From NCBI RefSeq assembly GCF_004117075.1, contig NZ_CP026721.1:1426001-1490000 (forward strand): a DNA stretch of 64,000 nucleotides, written 5' to 3'. Below are positions 44,477-53,066 of this stretch, in pieces. This DNA is from Fervidobacterium changbaicum. Its GTDB lineage: Bacteria > Thermotogota > Thermotogae > Thermotogales > Fervidobacteriaceae. The position numbers and the translations under genes are program-made. How positions within the stretch are numbered: position 1 is the first letter of the stretch; every line of letters starts with the position of its first letter. The notes beneath the pieces were generated by a model that had not been told where the DNA came from, made no database searches, and saw only the letters and a program-made list of their open reading frames with translations.

Positions 44477-45612
44477 ATTTCTATGCCCCTTTCTTTGGCT
44501 ATTTCTTCAAGGAGTTTTCTCTCTTTTGATGAGACTTTCCTTGGGATTGAGACCTTCACTTCTACTATTAGATTGCCACGTCTACCTGTCCTTGCGTTTG
44601 GAATGCCCTTGCCTTTGATAACTATACGTTCGTTGGGCTGTGTCCCCGCAGGTATCTCCACTGGAACTCGTTCGCCGTTTGGCAATGTAACATATACGAT
44701 GCCACCGAGTATAGCACTGATGTAATCAACGGGAACAGTTACTATTATATCATCACCTTCGCGTTTGTAGTCGCTTGTTTTTCTAACTTTAACGTGGACA
44801 TACAAATCTCCGTAATCTCCACCGTTTGTTCCAGCATTCCCTTTTCTCGGAATTCTGATAACCGCTCCATCTTCTACACCTGCTGGGATGTTCACGACTG
44901 CGTTTGTTTTTCTTCTAATTCTTCCTGCTCCTTTACACACATGGCAGGTTTCTCCCGGAATTGTGCCGCTACCACCACAGACGTCACAGGTATATTGGTT
45001 AATAAACACACCGAACGGTGTTCTTCTCTCTTCCCGAACAACGCCAGTTCCATGGCACTTCGAACATGTCACCCATTTACTTCCAGGTTCTACTCCTTCT
45101 CCCTTACAGTTCTCGCACAATTCATACCTGTCGTACTCAACGGTTACATCTCTTCCAGTAAAGACGTCAGCTTCTGAAATGGTCACTTCAAGGTTTATAT
45201 CCTCTCCTCTTTTGGCATACCTTCTACCACCTGTTGTTCGTTGCGTTTGCGATGTACTTGTTCTATGCCCTCCAAAGAATATGTTGAATATATCATCATT
45301 TAAGAAGTCCCTGAAGATATCACTTATATCTTCAAATCCAAATCCGTTACCCCTACCGGACGGCTCGTAAACATAGCCACCTTCACCTACGTATCCAAAC
45401 TTATCGTACATTGCACGTTTCTGTGGGTCGCTCAGCACCTCGTAAGCTTCCTGTATCTCTTTAAATCTTTGCTCGGCTTCCTTTTTCTTATCTCCCGTAT
45501 GCCTATCTGGATGCCACTCTTTAACAAGCTTCTTGTAAGCCGCCTTTATCTCATCTTCTGATGCATTTCTTGGCACGCCAAGTATTTCGTAGTAATCTTT
45601 TCTTGCTGGCAT
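44473..45612 (-). CDS. dnaJ: chaperone DnaJ
   Basis: This 379-residue co-chaperone stimulates the DnaK ATPase. It has the J domain with HPD ([13 protein letters not shown]), a glycine/phenylalanine-rich stretch around [15 protein letters not shown], and four CxxCxGxG zinc motifs ([32 protein letters not shown]). The C-terminal peptide-binding domains follow. GAGGTGAT precedes ATG 45612. It follows grpE by 26 bases and overlaps the next gene by 4. Confidence 0.97.
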   Translation of the reverse strand: MPARKDYYEILGVPRNASEDEIKAAYKKLVKEWHPDRHTGDKKKEAEQRFKEIQEAYEVLSDPQKRAMYDKFGYVGEGGYVYEPSGRGNGFGFEDISDIFRDFLNDDIFNIFFGGHRTSTSQTQRTTGGRRYAKRGEDINLEVTISEADVFTGRDVTVEYDRYELCENCKGEGVEPGSKWVTCSKCHGTGVVREERRTPFGVFINQYTCDVCGGSGTIPGETCHVCKGAGRIRRKTNAVVNIPAGVEDGAVIRIPRKGNAGTNGGDYGDLYVHVKVRKTSDYKREGDDIIVTVPVDYISAILGGIVYVTLPNGERVPVEIPAGTQPNERIVIKGKGIPNARTGRRGNLIVEVKVSIPRKVSSKERKLLEEIAKERGIEI

Positions 45613-45638
45613 ATTGTATCACCTCTGCTTGTCATTTT

Positions 45639-46274
45639 TTATTGCTCATTCTCTTGCTTGTTCTCTGTCATGTTCTCAGATGTTTCTGCCTTCTTCCTTG
45701 GTTTTACAGCAACGCGCACTTTCGTTGGTTTTACAACCTGTCCGTTGAATGTGTAACCGTCTTCAATAACTTCAAGGATTGTGTATTCTTCAACATCATC
45801 GCGTTCTTCTTTCTCAAAGGCTTCATGGTTGAACGGGTCGAATTTACCTGTTGCGTCTATAACCCTTAATCCTTCGTTCTCCAAGGTCTTCAAGAGTTTT
45901 TCATATATCTTCTCTACTCCAAGTTTGAACTTTTCCAGGTCATTATCGGATTCGTAGTACTTAAAAGCCCTCTTGAAGTCATCTAAAATTGGTATAAGTG
46001 CTTTGATGATGCGAAGTGCGGTTGACTTTGAGGCATCTTTCAGCTGCCTGTCGACGTCCAATTTGTAGTTTTCAAACGTTGCTTTGATTATGCGTGCTGC
46101 ATTCTGGATTTCTTTTAGTTGGTTTTCAAGTTCGGCTATTTTCTCCTTTAACTGCTTGTTTTCCTCGAATAATCCGTTCTGATTCATCTCTTCGTTCTCC
46201 TTTATCTCATTTAAATTTTGCGAATTATTGTTTTGCATTTCTTTCATTTCGTTTATTTTCTTTTCTTCACACAT
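45639..46274 (-). CDS. grpE: nucleotide exchange factor GrpE
   Basis: The protein has about 211 residues. A charged, low-complexity N-terminus rich in Asn, Glu and Met leads into a long coiled coil (ENKQLKEKIAELENQLKEI). The GrpE core follows (IKALIPILDDFKRAFKYYE, FDPFNHEAFEKEE) with the beta-wing ending VVKPTKVRVA. ATG 46274 is used because AAGGAGG precedes it; the longer frame to 46340 is not supported. It recycles DnaK. No dnaK is in the window. Confidence 0.95.
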   Translation of the reverse strand: MCEEKKINEMKEMQNNNSQNLNEIKENEEMNQNGLFEENKQLKEKIAELENQLKEIQNAARIIKATFENYKLDVDRQLKDASKSTALRIIKALIPILDDFKRAFKYYESDNDLEKFKLGVEKIYEKLLKTLENEGLRVIDATGKFDPFNHEAFEKEERDDVEEYTILEVIEDGYTFNGQVVKPTKVRVAVKPRKKAETSENMTENKQENEQ

Positions 46275-46305
46275 GGTCTCAACCTCCTTCTTATCTGGAT
46301 TGATT

Positions 46306-47355
46306 TTAGATATTTCTCGATACAACAGTGAAGTATTCACTCAATCTGTTGAGCATGAATTCAAAGCTGTCGATGACTAAGTCATATCTCCCGTATTTGT
46401 CAAAGATGACAGCAACGCGCCCAACAGGTGTATCTTCTGAATAAAACTGACCGAGCATTACCGAGAAGTCTTCCAAGAATCTAAGGCCGTGTTCTTTACC
46501 GATGAATATATCGTTTTCAAGCTCAAAGAGTTCTTTGTAGAATGTGTCCGACGCGACGTATGCAAGGATGTTCTGCAATTTCTTCAGGTTGATTCTTTCA
46601 TTTGAAAGTAAGTTTGGTAGTCCCTCTGTTATGTAATCTTCGTAACTCTCAACTGATAGTCTTTCAGTTATTTCCAGGAAACCTCGGCTGAGCGTTCCGA
46701 AATCGTTCTCTTTGAAGTTGTTTAAATTGCTCAAGTTATTTATTCGAGCGAGAATATCCCTAAGCTTGGACCTGAATTCGTTCAAAGTTAGTCCTGTCAT
46801 TACTTTGTTGAGCATTTCTTCTATTTTTTCCGTCTCGTCGAGTTCACTGTGTTGGATCGGGATTGATGAGCTTAGACCAAGCGATGTTATTATATTCGCG
46901 ATCGAGAAATTCTTGCTTACAGGTGTGACAACTATCCTTTTTATCCTTAAAGTTAACGGACTCGGTTTTTCGATGACAACCATACCTTTTGTTGAAGAAC
47001 TTAAAAGTTTTGCGGCACCTGTAAGGACCTTTTCCATATCACCGATAGGGAAACGTGCCGCAACTTCGACGTGTGTGCTCTTTGATTTTATTTCTTCTCT
47101 AATTTTCCTAAGTTCGTTTACATAAAACCTGAGACCTTTGTCCGTTGGGACACGACCAGCTGATGTGTGCGGCTGGTATATATAGCCTGTTCTCATCAAC
47201 CGATTCATGTCGTTTCTGATAGTGGCACCAGACCTTTCAATCGTAGCACTTTCCAAAACCCTTTTTGAACTCACTGGGGTTTTGGTATTGATGTACTCTT
47301 GAACGATACAATAGAGAACTTTCTTCTGCCTTTCGGTGATATCGTTTCCGAGCAT
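46306..47355 (-). CDS. hrcA: heat-inducible transcription repressor HrcA
   Basis: This 349-residue repressor has an N-terminal winged helix (LYCIVQEYINTKTPVSSKRVL, SGATIRNDMNRLMRTGYIYQPHTSAGRVPTDKGLRFYV) and a GAF-like core. The C-terminal dimer region has GRVAVIFDKYGRYDLVIDSFEF-like sequence. It represses class I heat-shock genes at CIRCE elements, and one such element lies 60-90 bases upstream of its own start, consistent with autoregulation. GAGGTGAT precedes ATG 47355. It opens the hrcA-grpE-dnaJ-propeller operon. Confidence 0.96.
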   Translation of the reverse strand: MLGNDITERQKKVLYCIVQEYINTKTPVSSKRVLESATIERSGATIRNDMNRLMRTGYIYQPHTSAGRVPTDKGLRFYVNELRKIREEIKSKSTHVEVAARFPIGDMEKVLTGAAKLLSSSTKGMVVIEKPSPLTLRIKRIVVTPVSKNFSIANIITSLGLSSSIPIQHSELDETEKIEEMLNKVMTGLTLNEFRSKLRDILARINNLSNLNNFKENDFGTLSRGFLEITERLSVESYEDYITEGLPNLLSNERINLKKLQNILAYVASDTFYKELFELENDIFIGKEHGLRFLEDFSVMLGQFYSEDTPVGRVAVIFDKYGRYDLVIDSFEFMLNRLSEYFTVVSRNI

Positions 47356-47417
47356 ACTTAACTATCACCTCGCTTTTTTGTATATCCATTCTTGCTGTTC
47401 TATTATTATCAAACTTA

Positions 47418-47444
47418 TTAGCAATCAACATCCAAGTCTGCTAA
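47418..47444. promoter_or_regulatory. CIRCE-like HrcA operator
   Basis: TTAGCAATC, 9 bases, then GTCTGCTAA matches the TTAGCACTC-N9-GAGTGCTAA consensus in both outer six-base parts and in the spacing, with changes only in the inner bases. It lies upstream of hrcA, where autoregulation is expected. Confidence 0.85.
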
Positions 47445-47530
47445 TATATTACCACAGATTTGTCGATTTGTCAATTTCTTGAGAGCTTACAATACGGTGT
47501 TGTTCGGATTTTTGTTACATAAAACTCTTC

Positions 47531-47558
47531 TTGATGAAAGGATTATTTTTGATAAAAT
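47531..47558 (+). promoter_or_regulatory. promoter of the EamA transporter gene
   Basis: TTGATG (47531-47536), a 16-base spacer and TAAAAT (47553-47558) preceded by TGA (extended -10). Confidence 0.65.
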
Positions 47559-47617
47559 AGAGACATAAAATTGTGCGGAATGCGAACTTTCTTATCGATG
47601 AAGATGAGGTGGTCCCT

Positions 47618-48484
47618 GTGAACTGGAAGGTTTATATATCTGGAGTAGCTGTTTCTGCTATATTTGGATTGTCTTTTCTTTTTACCAAAAACAGCATACA
47701 GCACATCAACGTCTACACGTTCTTAGCTTACAGGTTTGCAGTGGCAAGTATCGTTATGCTTTTGCTCGTTGGTGTTGGAGTTATCAGGTTGTCAAAAAAG
47801 CCATATTGGAAATTGTGGAAGGTGGCTTTATTTCAACCGATTCTGTACTTTGTTTTTGAAACAAACGGGTTAAGATTTGCGACTTCTTCGGAAGCAGGGA
47901 TGTTGATCGCTTTGATTCCGATTGTAATTACCGTTCTAAGTCCTTTGCTATTGAAGGAAAGAATAAAGTGGTACCAATTTCTGTTCGCTTTTCTGAGCTT
48001 TTTTGGTGTCTTTCTTATCGTTGCGAGTGGTGGTTTTGAGCAAGGAGCGCTTGTCGGAAAGCTCTTGATCTTAGGTGCTGTGCTTTCTGCAGCTCTTTAC
48101 AATATCTTCTCGAGGAAGTTGTCTGCACAGTTCACACCTGTGGAGACGACGTTCTTCATGATGATAACGGGTTTTGTGTTCTTCTTTTTGGTGAGTATCT
48201 TCACAGGTCAGTTCAAGGTAACACTCCATCCGGCTGTTATAATGGGAGCATTGTACCTTGGTGTGCTTTCTTCAACAGTTGCGTTCTTTTTGGTGAATTT
48301 CATGCTCAGCAAAGTTCCGCCAACGGTCTCTTCACTTTTTTCGAATTTGACAACGGTGATTTCAGTAATTGCTGGTAGTGTCATCAGACATGAGAAGATT
48401 GCGGCATTGCAGATACTTGGAATGGTTTTAATACTCGTATCACTTGTGGCTAACTCCTATTTGAAAAGTAAAGAAATGCACTGA
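47618..48484 (+). CDS. EamA/DMT-family transporter
   Basis: This inner-membrane protein of about 288 residues has ten hydrophobic helices in two EamA halves. Each half shows the typical end with a proline-containing motif (LSPLLLKERIKWYQFLFAFLSFFGVFLIV; LTTVISVIAGSVIRHEKIAALQILGMVLIL). Family members export amino acids, metabolites or drugs; the substrate is unknown. GTG 47618 is taken as start because GAGGTGGT lies about 6 bases upstream; the longer frame from 47573 lacks a ribosome binding site. Confidence 0.88.
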   Translation: MNWKVYISGVAVSAIFGLSFLFTKNSIQHINVYTFLAYRFAVASIVMLLLVGVGVIRLSKKPYWKLWKVALFQPILYFVFETNGLRFATSSEAGMLIALIPIVITVLSPLLLKERIKWYQFLFAFLSFFGVFLIVASGGFEQGALVGKLLILGAVLSAALYNIFSRKLSAQFTPVETTFFMMITGFVFFFLVSIFTGQFKVTLHPAVIMGALYLGVLSSTVAFFLVNFMLSKVPPTVSSLFSNLTTVISVIAGSVIRHEKIAALQILGMVLILVSLVANSYLKSKEMH

Positions 48485-48510
48485 CAACGGTATAAATCAA
48501 ATGAATTAAA

Positions 48511-48540
48511 AAGCCCTCGGTTTTTTCCGAGGGCTTCGTT
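48511..48540. terminator. terminator between convergent EamA transporter and rpsB genes
   Basis: AAGCCCTCGG (48511-48520) pairs with CCGAGGGCTT (48527-48536) around TTTTTT. Runs of A before and T after make it usable in both directions. Confidence 0.85.
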
Positions 48541-48554
48541 TTAAATTACAGCTC

Positions 48555-49331
48555 TTATATTTCTTCTTCGTCAAGGTTTTCTGGGATATTAATTTCGATT
48601 TCTTCTGTTTCAACTGTTGCAGGCATTGCTTCTTCTGTTGAGTATGGTACCCCTTCGCGACCTTCGAGGTATGCATCGGCTATTTTACCAGCGATGAGTG
48701 CAATAGCTCTTATTGCATCGTCATTCGATGGGATCACGTAGTCGATTGGATCAGGGTCGCAGTTGGTGTCAACCATTGCAACTATTGGAATTTTGAGGTG
48801 GTTGGCTTCCTCAACGGCGATCTTTTCTTTTCTCGGGTCGACTATGAAGATAACATCTGGTAAACTCTTCATGTTCTTCACGCCACCGAGGTTCTTTCTG
48901 AGTTTTTCGAGCTTTTTTCTGAGTTTACTCTGTTCCTTCTTTGGCAGCTTGTCGAGTTCACCGTTTGCTTCCATTTCCTCGAGTTCGATGAGTTTCTGAA
49001 TTCTCGACTGGATTGTGGAGAAGTTTGTAAGAAGTCCGCCGAGCCATCTGTTGTTAACGTAGAATCCTCCGCATCTTTCGGCCTCGTTCTTAACTACTTG
49101 CTGTGCTTGTTTTTTCGTTCCGACAAAAAGGATCGTTCCACCCTTGCTCGCGACATCTCTTACAAAATCGTAAGCTTCGTCGAGTAGTTTAACTGTTTTC
49201 TGAAGGTCGATGATGTAAATACCTTTCCTTGCACCGTAAATGTACGGCTTCATCTTTGGGTTCCATCTTTGCGTCCTGTGTCCAAAGTGAACACCTGCTT
49301 CCAAGAGCTGTTTCATAGTTACCACTGGCAT
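48555..49331 (-). CDS. rpsB: 30S ribosomal protein S2
   Basis: This protein of about 258 residues matches S2: [99 protein letters not shown]. It has an acidic C-terminal tail. ATG at 49331 is the family start and has GGAGGTG 7 bases upstream; the frame is open upstream to 49508, but that part is the structured leader, not coding. tsf (EF-Ts) does not follow; the next gene is convergent. Confidence 0.97.
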   Translation of the reverse strand: MPVVTMKQLLEAGVHFGHRTQRWNPKMKPYIYGARKGIYIIDLQKTVKLLDEAYDFVRDVASKGGTILFVGTKKQAQQVVKNEAERCGGFYVNNRWLGGLLTNFSTIQSRIQKLIELEEMEANGELDKLPKKEQSKLRKKLEKLRKNLGGVKNMKSLPDVIFIVDPRKEKIAVEEANHLKIPIVAMVDTNCDPDPIDYVIPSNDDAIRAIALIAGKIADAYLEGREGVPYSTEEAMPATVETEEIEINIPENLDEEEI

Positions 49332-49373
49332 ACCTACACCTCCATGATTTGGTTTTATCCTCCGCCCCCTTGA

Positions 49374-49430
49374 CCCACCGACCTTGCACATGGTCTTTAA
49401 ATTCTCAATTTTGCAAGGCACCGAGGTGGG
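49374..49430 (-). promoter_or_regulatory. structured 5' leader of rpsB (candidate r-protein autoregulatory element)
   Basis: In the untranslated leader, CCCACC (49430-49425 on the minus strand) pairs with GGTGGG (49379-49374), and inside it CCTTGCA (49418-49412) pairs with TGCAAGG (49388-49382). An internal loop separates the two helices, and the terminal loop is about 23 bases. Ribosomal protein leaders often fold this way so that excess protein binds its own mRNA. That S2 binds here is inference. Confidence 0.55.
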
Positions 49431-49480
49431 AAACGGGTTGGCGTGTGGATTGGGGTACTTTTCCAAATTTACGCACTCGA

Positions 49481-49508
49481 ATTTTATCATATATTTTTGT
49501 TTAGTCAA
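49481..49508 (-). promoter_or_regulatory. promoter of rpsB
   Basis: On the minus strand TTGACT (49508-49503), a 16-base spacer and TAAAAT (49486-49481) with TGA directly before it. The predicted leader is about 140 bases. Confidence 0.75.
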
Positions 49509-49525
49509 GAGTTGAGCGAAGTTAA

Positions 49526-49566
49526 TTCCAATTAGTTGGAAAATGACTTTGCTGTTATGGTATAAT
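49526..49566 (+). promoter_or_regulatory. promoter of the 49641 gene with dyad over the -35
   Basis: TATAAT (49561-49566) is preceded by TGG (extended -10), with TTGGAA (49536-49541) 19 bases upstream. The -35 is one arm of TTCCAA-N4-TTGGAA (49526-49541), a possible operator. Confidence 0.6.
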
Positions 49567-49640
49567 TGTGCTAAAATAACCTACAAGTAAGAACTAATTT
49601 AACTTGTTCTTAGAAGTCGGAAGGAGTCGGAGGTGAACAT

Positions 49641-50981
49641 GTGATTGTCGAAAAGAAAAAGTTCTTGGCAAAGTTAGTTCTCATTTTGTTATCGGTGTGT
49701 TTACTGCCATCGATTTTGTTCTCTGCGATAAAGATAGGTTACTACGATAACTATCCGCTGACCTTCAACGATAACGGCAAACCAAAAGGATTGTTTATAG
49801 ACGTACTTAGGAAGTCTGGCATTTTGAGTAGTTATGACGTAGAATTTATTTTTGGTGAATTTGCAGACCTTATGCAGCAGCTGAATAAAGGTTACATAGA
49901 TATGGTAGTTTGCGTTGCGCATACTCCTGAGCGAGAGAAATTGTATTCGTTTAACAAAGAACCCGTGTTGATGAATTGGGGTGTGCTTGTTAGTTTTAAA
50001 ACGCTCAACGATATCAGCGAATTGGATGGAAGAGCAGTAGCTGTTAATCGTGGGGATATATACTATCAGAAATTTCTGGAAATAGCCCAGTCGTTTGATG
50101 TACGGCCGAATTACGTAGGATTCGATACATACGAGAGCGTAATAAAAGCTGTGAACGATGGTATCGCGATTGCTGGAGTGGTTAGCAGACTATCGTATCT
50201 TGTCAACAGCAGTAAGTATCCGAGAGTGAGAGCCACATCTTTAGTTTTCAGCCCTGTTCAACTTAAATACGCAATACGCAGAGGTTCGGAAATCGCCAAT
50301 AAAGATGTGTTGGAGAAGATCGACAAAACGATAGCATTAATGAAATCCTCTGGTGAGTTGGATGATCTCTTCAACTCGTATTTTAGAACGCAGGTTAATA
50401 GAACGACTTTAGGTTTAGAAACATATATGATTTTCATCTTTGCTGGTATCTACATAACAAGCATACTGATTTTCAAAAACATGTTAAAAGTTCAAAAACA
50501 GCGCTACGAACAAGCACTTGAATTAAATAAGCAAGCACTTGCCCAGCAAGTAATCGATGAAACAAGAGGTATTTATACTTACGGTATAGGAACTGAGATA
50601 CTGAAAAAATACATGGAACTTTCAAAAAGAGAAAATCATCTGCTCGGTGTTGTTTGTGTGGAATTTGAAGGAAAGACGTGCGAACAAGAAAAAGAAAAGC
50701 TGGAGAAGATATTAAACGAAGAGACAAAAATGGGAGATTTTGTGATCCACGTGGCAGGTAGTACATACGCTGTTGTCCTTTACAAATATGGTGTGTTCTT
50801 CGCAGAACACTTCAGACGAAGGATAGGTGATTTAATAACAGATGAAGGACTCATGTGCAATGTCTATGTAGGTTTTGTCAAACACAACATAAGCGGTGAT
50901 TCGACCGCTGAATCACTTATATACGAAGCAGTTGCGGAAATGGAGAAAGAAAAAGATTTTTGGAAAAGGGTTAAAGAATAA
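49641..50981 (+). CDS. periplasmic-binding-domain sensor with degenerate GGDEF-like domain
   Basis: The protein has 446 residues. A signal/anchor (LVLILLSVCLLPSILFS) is followed by a type-3 solute-binding domain (IKIGYYDNYPLTFNDNGKPKGLFIDVL, GYIDMVVCVAHTPERE, AVNRGDIYYQKFL). A membrane helix lies near residues 258-278. The cytoplasmic C-terminal part resembles a GGDEF fold, but the active loop reads HVAGSTYAVVLY instead of RYGGDEFAILL, so it cannot be an active diguanylate cyclase. It could sense a small solute and act through protein contacts or GTP/c-di-GMP binding. The start is GTG 49641 with GGAGGTGA upstream. It is convergent with an HD-GYP gene, only 12 bases away. Confidence 0.78.
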   Translation: MIVEKKKFLAKLVLILLSVCLLPSILFSAIKIGYYDNYPLTFNDNGKPKGLFIDVLRKSGILSSYDVEFIFGEFADLMQQLNKGYIDMVVCVAHTPEREKLYSFNKEPVLMNWGVLVSFKTLNDISELDGRAVAVNRGDIYYQKFLEIAQSFDVRPNYVGFDTYESVIKAVNDGIAIAGVVSRLSYLVNSSKYPRVRATSLVFSPVQLKYAIRRGSEIANKDVLEKIDKTIALMKSSGELDDLFNSYFRTQVNRTTLGLETYMIFIFAGIYITSILIFKNMLKVQKQRYEQALELNKQALAQQVIDETRGIYTYGIGTEILKKYMELSKRENHLLGVVCVEFEGKTCEQEKEKLEKILNEETKMGDFVIHVAGSTYAVVLYKYGVFFAEHFRRRIGDLITDEGLMCNVYVGFVKHNISGDSTAESLIYEAVAEMEKEKDFWKRVKE

Positions 50982-50993
50982 ACCGAAAGAAAA

Positions 50994-52727
50994 CTATTTC
51001 AATTCCTCCCAAATTTTTCGAATCTCCTCATGATGTTCTTTAAATATATCAAGCACTTTCGGTGAAAAGTGCTCCGGGGAAGTTCTTCCATCTCCATCGA
51101 GGATGATCCTCAGTGCTTCTTCGTGCGACATACCTTTTTTATATGGCCTATCGGAGCGCAATGCATCGTATATGTCCACAATCTTGACAATTTGCGCTTC
51201 GATTGGTATTTCCTCTCCAACCAAACCAAAGGGATAACCGGAGCCATCATGATTTTCGTGGTGGTACAGTGCGATGTTCAACGCGGTTTCAAATCCGGGT
51301 ACATCCAATATCCTTTTTGCGTAAACAGTATGTTTTTTCATCTCTTCCCATTCTTCTGGTGTCAATTTTCCCGGTTTGAGCAGTATCTCTTTCGGTATGA
51401 AGATCTTACCAATATCGTGCAAGCTGGCAAACATGTCCACATCTTCGATCTTCTCATCGGCTAAGCCTAATTTTTCTGCAAGCAATTTTGAGAGTCGCTT
51501 AACTCTATAGATGTGTTGACCAGTGTTTTCGTCGTATCCTTCAGCTATAACAGCTAATTTTTCAGAAATGCTGACCAATAACCTTCTGAATTCTTCGCTC
51601 TTGAGCCTTAGCTCGTCGTAGGAACGCATTAGTTCTTCATTAGTTGCTTCGAGCTCTTCCATTGTTGCGCTAAGCTCTTGGAGTATCGCTGACAATGTTT
51701 CGTAAAACTCCTGTGTCTCAACCAGGTTAAAATTACCAGCTGGTGGTAGGGTACCCGTATTTCCAATTTCTCTTACGGCAATCGATAACTTACTCATATC
51801 TGAGGCAAATGGCTTTACGGTTGCGTTAGTGGAAAGGATCGTGAAAACAGTGACACTTACAACAAGTGTAAGCATGAATGTAAGAACATAAAACAAGATT
51901 TTTCTGAAATCAAAAACCACTTTTAGATAGATCGGAATTTTAATTTCTCCGTAAGAAGAGAAATCATATGCTTTATAATAAATATCTTGTAACCAACCTG
52001 CCTTGAAGTACTGTCGCGTAAATCCTCTCGCAATCACTTGATCGGGTGTCTTCTTAGAAGTGTCCAGTCTGTTCTCATAATCAACATATATCGCAATCTC
52101 CAAGATATTTCCAGCTGTAAGTCCTGACAAGCCCTTTATGAATCCATCGTACAACTTTTGATTTAAGTAGAAGGTGAAAAGCAGATATCTGTTGTCTGTC
52201 TCAGAAAGTTTTAGCCACACGTATTTTACCATACGAGCTGTACCGGGAACGAAACCGGTGATATGTGGCAACGAACCTGCAAGAAGAACGTTAGGTTTAA
52301 AACCGATGTTTTCTACGTTTGATAGGTAACCTGTAGCTCTTATAATGTCTCCCTTTTCATTTATCAAAGCTACGTTTAAGTCAACAAAAAGACTTGGTAT
52401 GTTATTCAATACAACTCTTGAAAGTTGTTCGTTTATTTTTTCTAAAGCTTCATTTTCATTTAGATTCTCAATAAGCGTTTTAGCTATCTGAAGGTTGGCC
52501 TTGACGTAATTTTCTAACTCATCATCGTGATGGGAAATCACCGTATTGAGTGTTTCAAGGAAATTTCGAAGCGATAGGTCTATTTTTTCGAAATGCGCTT
52601 TTGAGTTTTCCATGCTGTAGAACTTTACCCAAAACAGCGCAATGGCCAAAACAAGGCCAGTGACTAAGAACGCAATTACAATATTACGAATAAGAATTTT
52701 CCTTTTCAACTGATCAACCCTGAGCAT
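50994..52727 (-). CDS. membrane HD-GYP domain protein (probable c-di-GMP phosphodiesterase)
   Basis: The protein has about 577 residues. One N-terminal helix is followed by a sensor domain of about 250 residues outside the membrane and a second helix ([20 protein letters not shown]). Then comes a coiled coil ([22 protein letters not shown]) and the HD-GYP domain with [24 protein letters not shown] and [15 protein letters not shown]. The metal ligands are present, so it should degrade cyclic di-GMP. ATG 52727 follows GGAAGGTGTG and the stop of the previous gene; the longer frame to 52805 would overlap it. Confidence 0.9.
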   Translation of the reverse strand: MLRVDQLKRKILIRNIVIAFLVTGLVLAIALFWVKFYSMENSKAHFEKIDLSLRNFLETLNTVISHHDDELENYVKANLQIAKTLIENLNENEALEKINEQLSRVVLNNIPSLFVDLNVALINEKGDIIRATGYLSNVENIGFKPNVLLAGSLPHITGFVPGTARMVKYVWLKLSETDNRYLLFTFYLNQKLYDGFIKGLSGLTAGNILEIAIYVDYENRLDTSKKTPDQVIARGFTRQYFKAGWLQDIYYKAYDFSSYGEIKIPIYLKVVFDFRKILFYVLTFMLTLVVSVTVFTILSTNATVKPFASDMSKLSIAVREIGNTGTLPPAGNFNLVETQEFYETLSAILQELSATMEELEATNEELMRSYDELRLKSEEFRRLLVSISEKLAVIAEGYDENTGQHIYRVKRLSKLLAEKLGLADEKIEDVDMFASLHDIGKIFIPKEILLKPGKLTPEEWEEMKKHTVYAKRILDVPGFETALNIALYHHENHDGSGYPFGLVGEEIPIEAQIVKIVDIYDALRSDRPYKKGMSHEEALRIILDGDGRTSPEHFSPKVLDIFKEHHEEIRKIWEELK

Positions 52728-52729
52728 TC

Positions 52730-53062
52730 TCACACCTTCCCATCGCTTGTATCCATCTGATTCAAAATTTTCAATCTGTCGGGATTTTCGTAGTTCAAAC
52801 AACATCCGCTTCCAAAGAGCCTAATTTCAAGTTTTTGAGCTTCTTCGTACGCGTTTATCTCTTCGAATTTACTGCAGAGGTTATCTTCCGTTAAGTATTT
52901 GCACTGGTTTTTCTCATAGTCCCATTCGCCGTAGTAACAAACGGTGTGCCTACAACACCAACCACACTTCACACACGGCGGGCACGCCGTTTGTTTTGCC
53001 TCATTCAGCATCTGTTCAAGTGCGCCTAAGAATTCGTCTGATAAAGGCTCAGAGTTACCCAT
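52730..53062 (-). CDS. YkgJ-family cysteine cluster protein
   Basis: This 110-residue protein has a cysteine-rich pattern [13 protein letters not shown], then QCKYL and CSKF, and a final GSGCCLNY. It fits the zinc- or iron-chelating CxxCxxCC (YkgJ) family. The biochemical role of the family is unclear; flagellar or metallo-insertion functions have been suggested in some bacteria. It starts 4 bases after der and ends 3 bases before the HD-GYP gene, so all three are probably co-transcribed. Confidence 0.85.
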   Translation of the reverse strand: MGNSEPLSDEFLGALEQMLNEAKQTACPPCVKCGWCCRHTVCYYGEWDYEKNQCKYLTEDNLCSKFEEINAYEEAQKLEIRLFGSGCCLNYENPDRLKILNQMDTSDGKV

Positions 53063-53066
53063 AAGT

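Noticed and set aside
49332-49508. N-terminal extension of ribosomal protein S2
   Set aside because: The frame is open by chance, but the S2 family begins at [10 protein letters not shown], the proper ribosome binding site is before 49331, and the region folds as a leader RNA downstream of a promoter.
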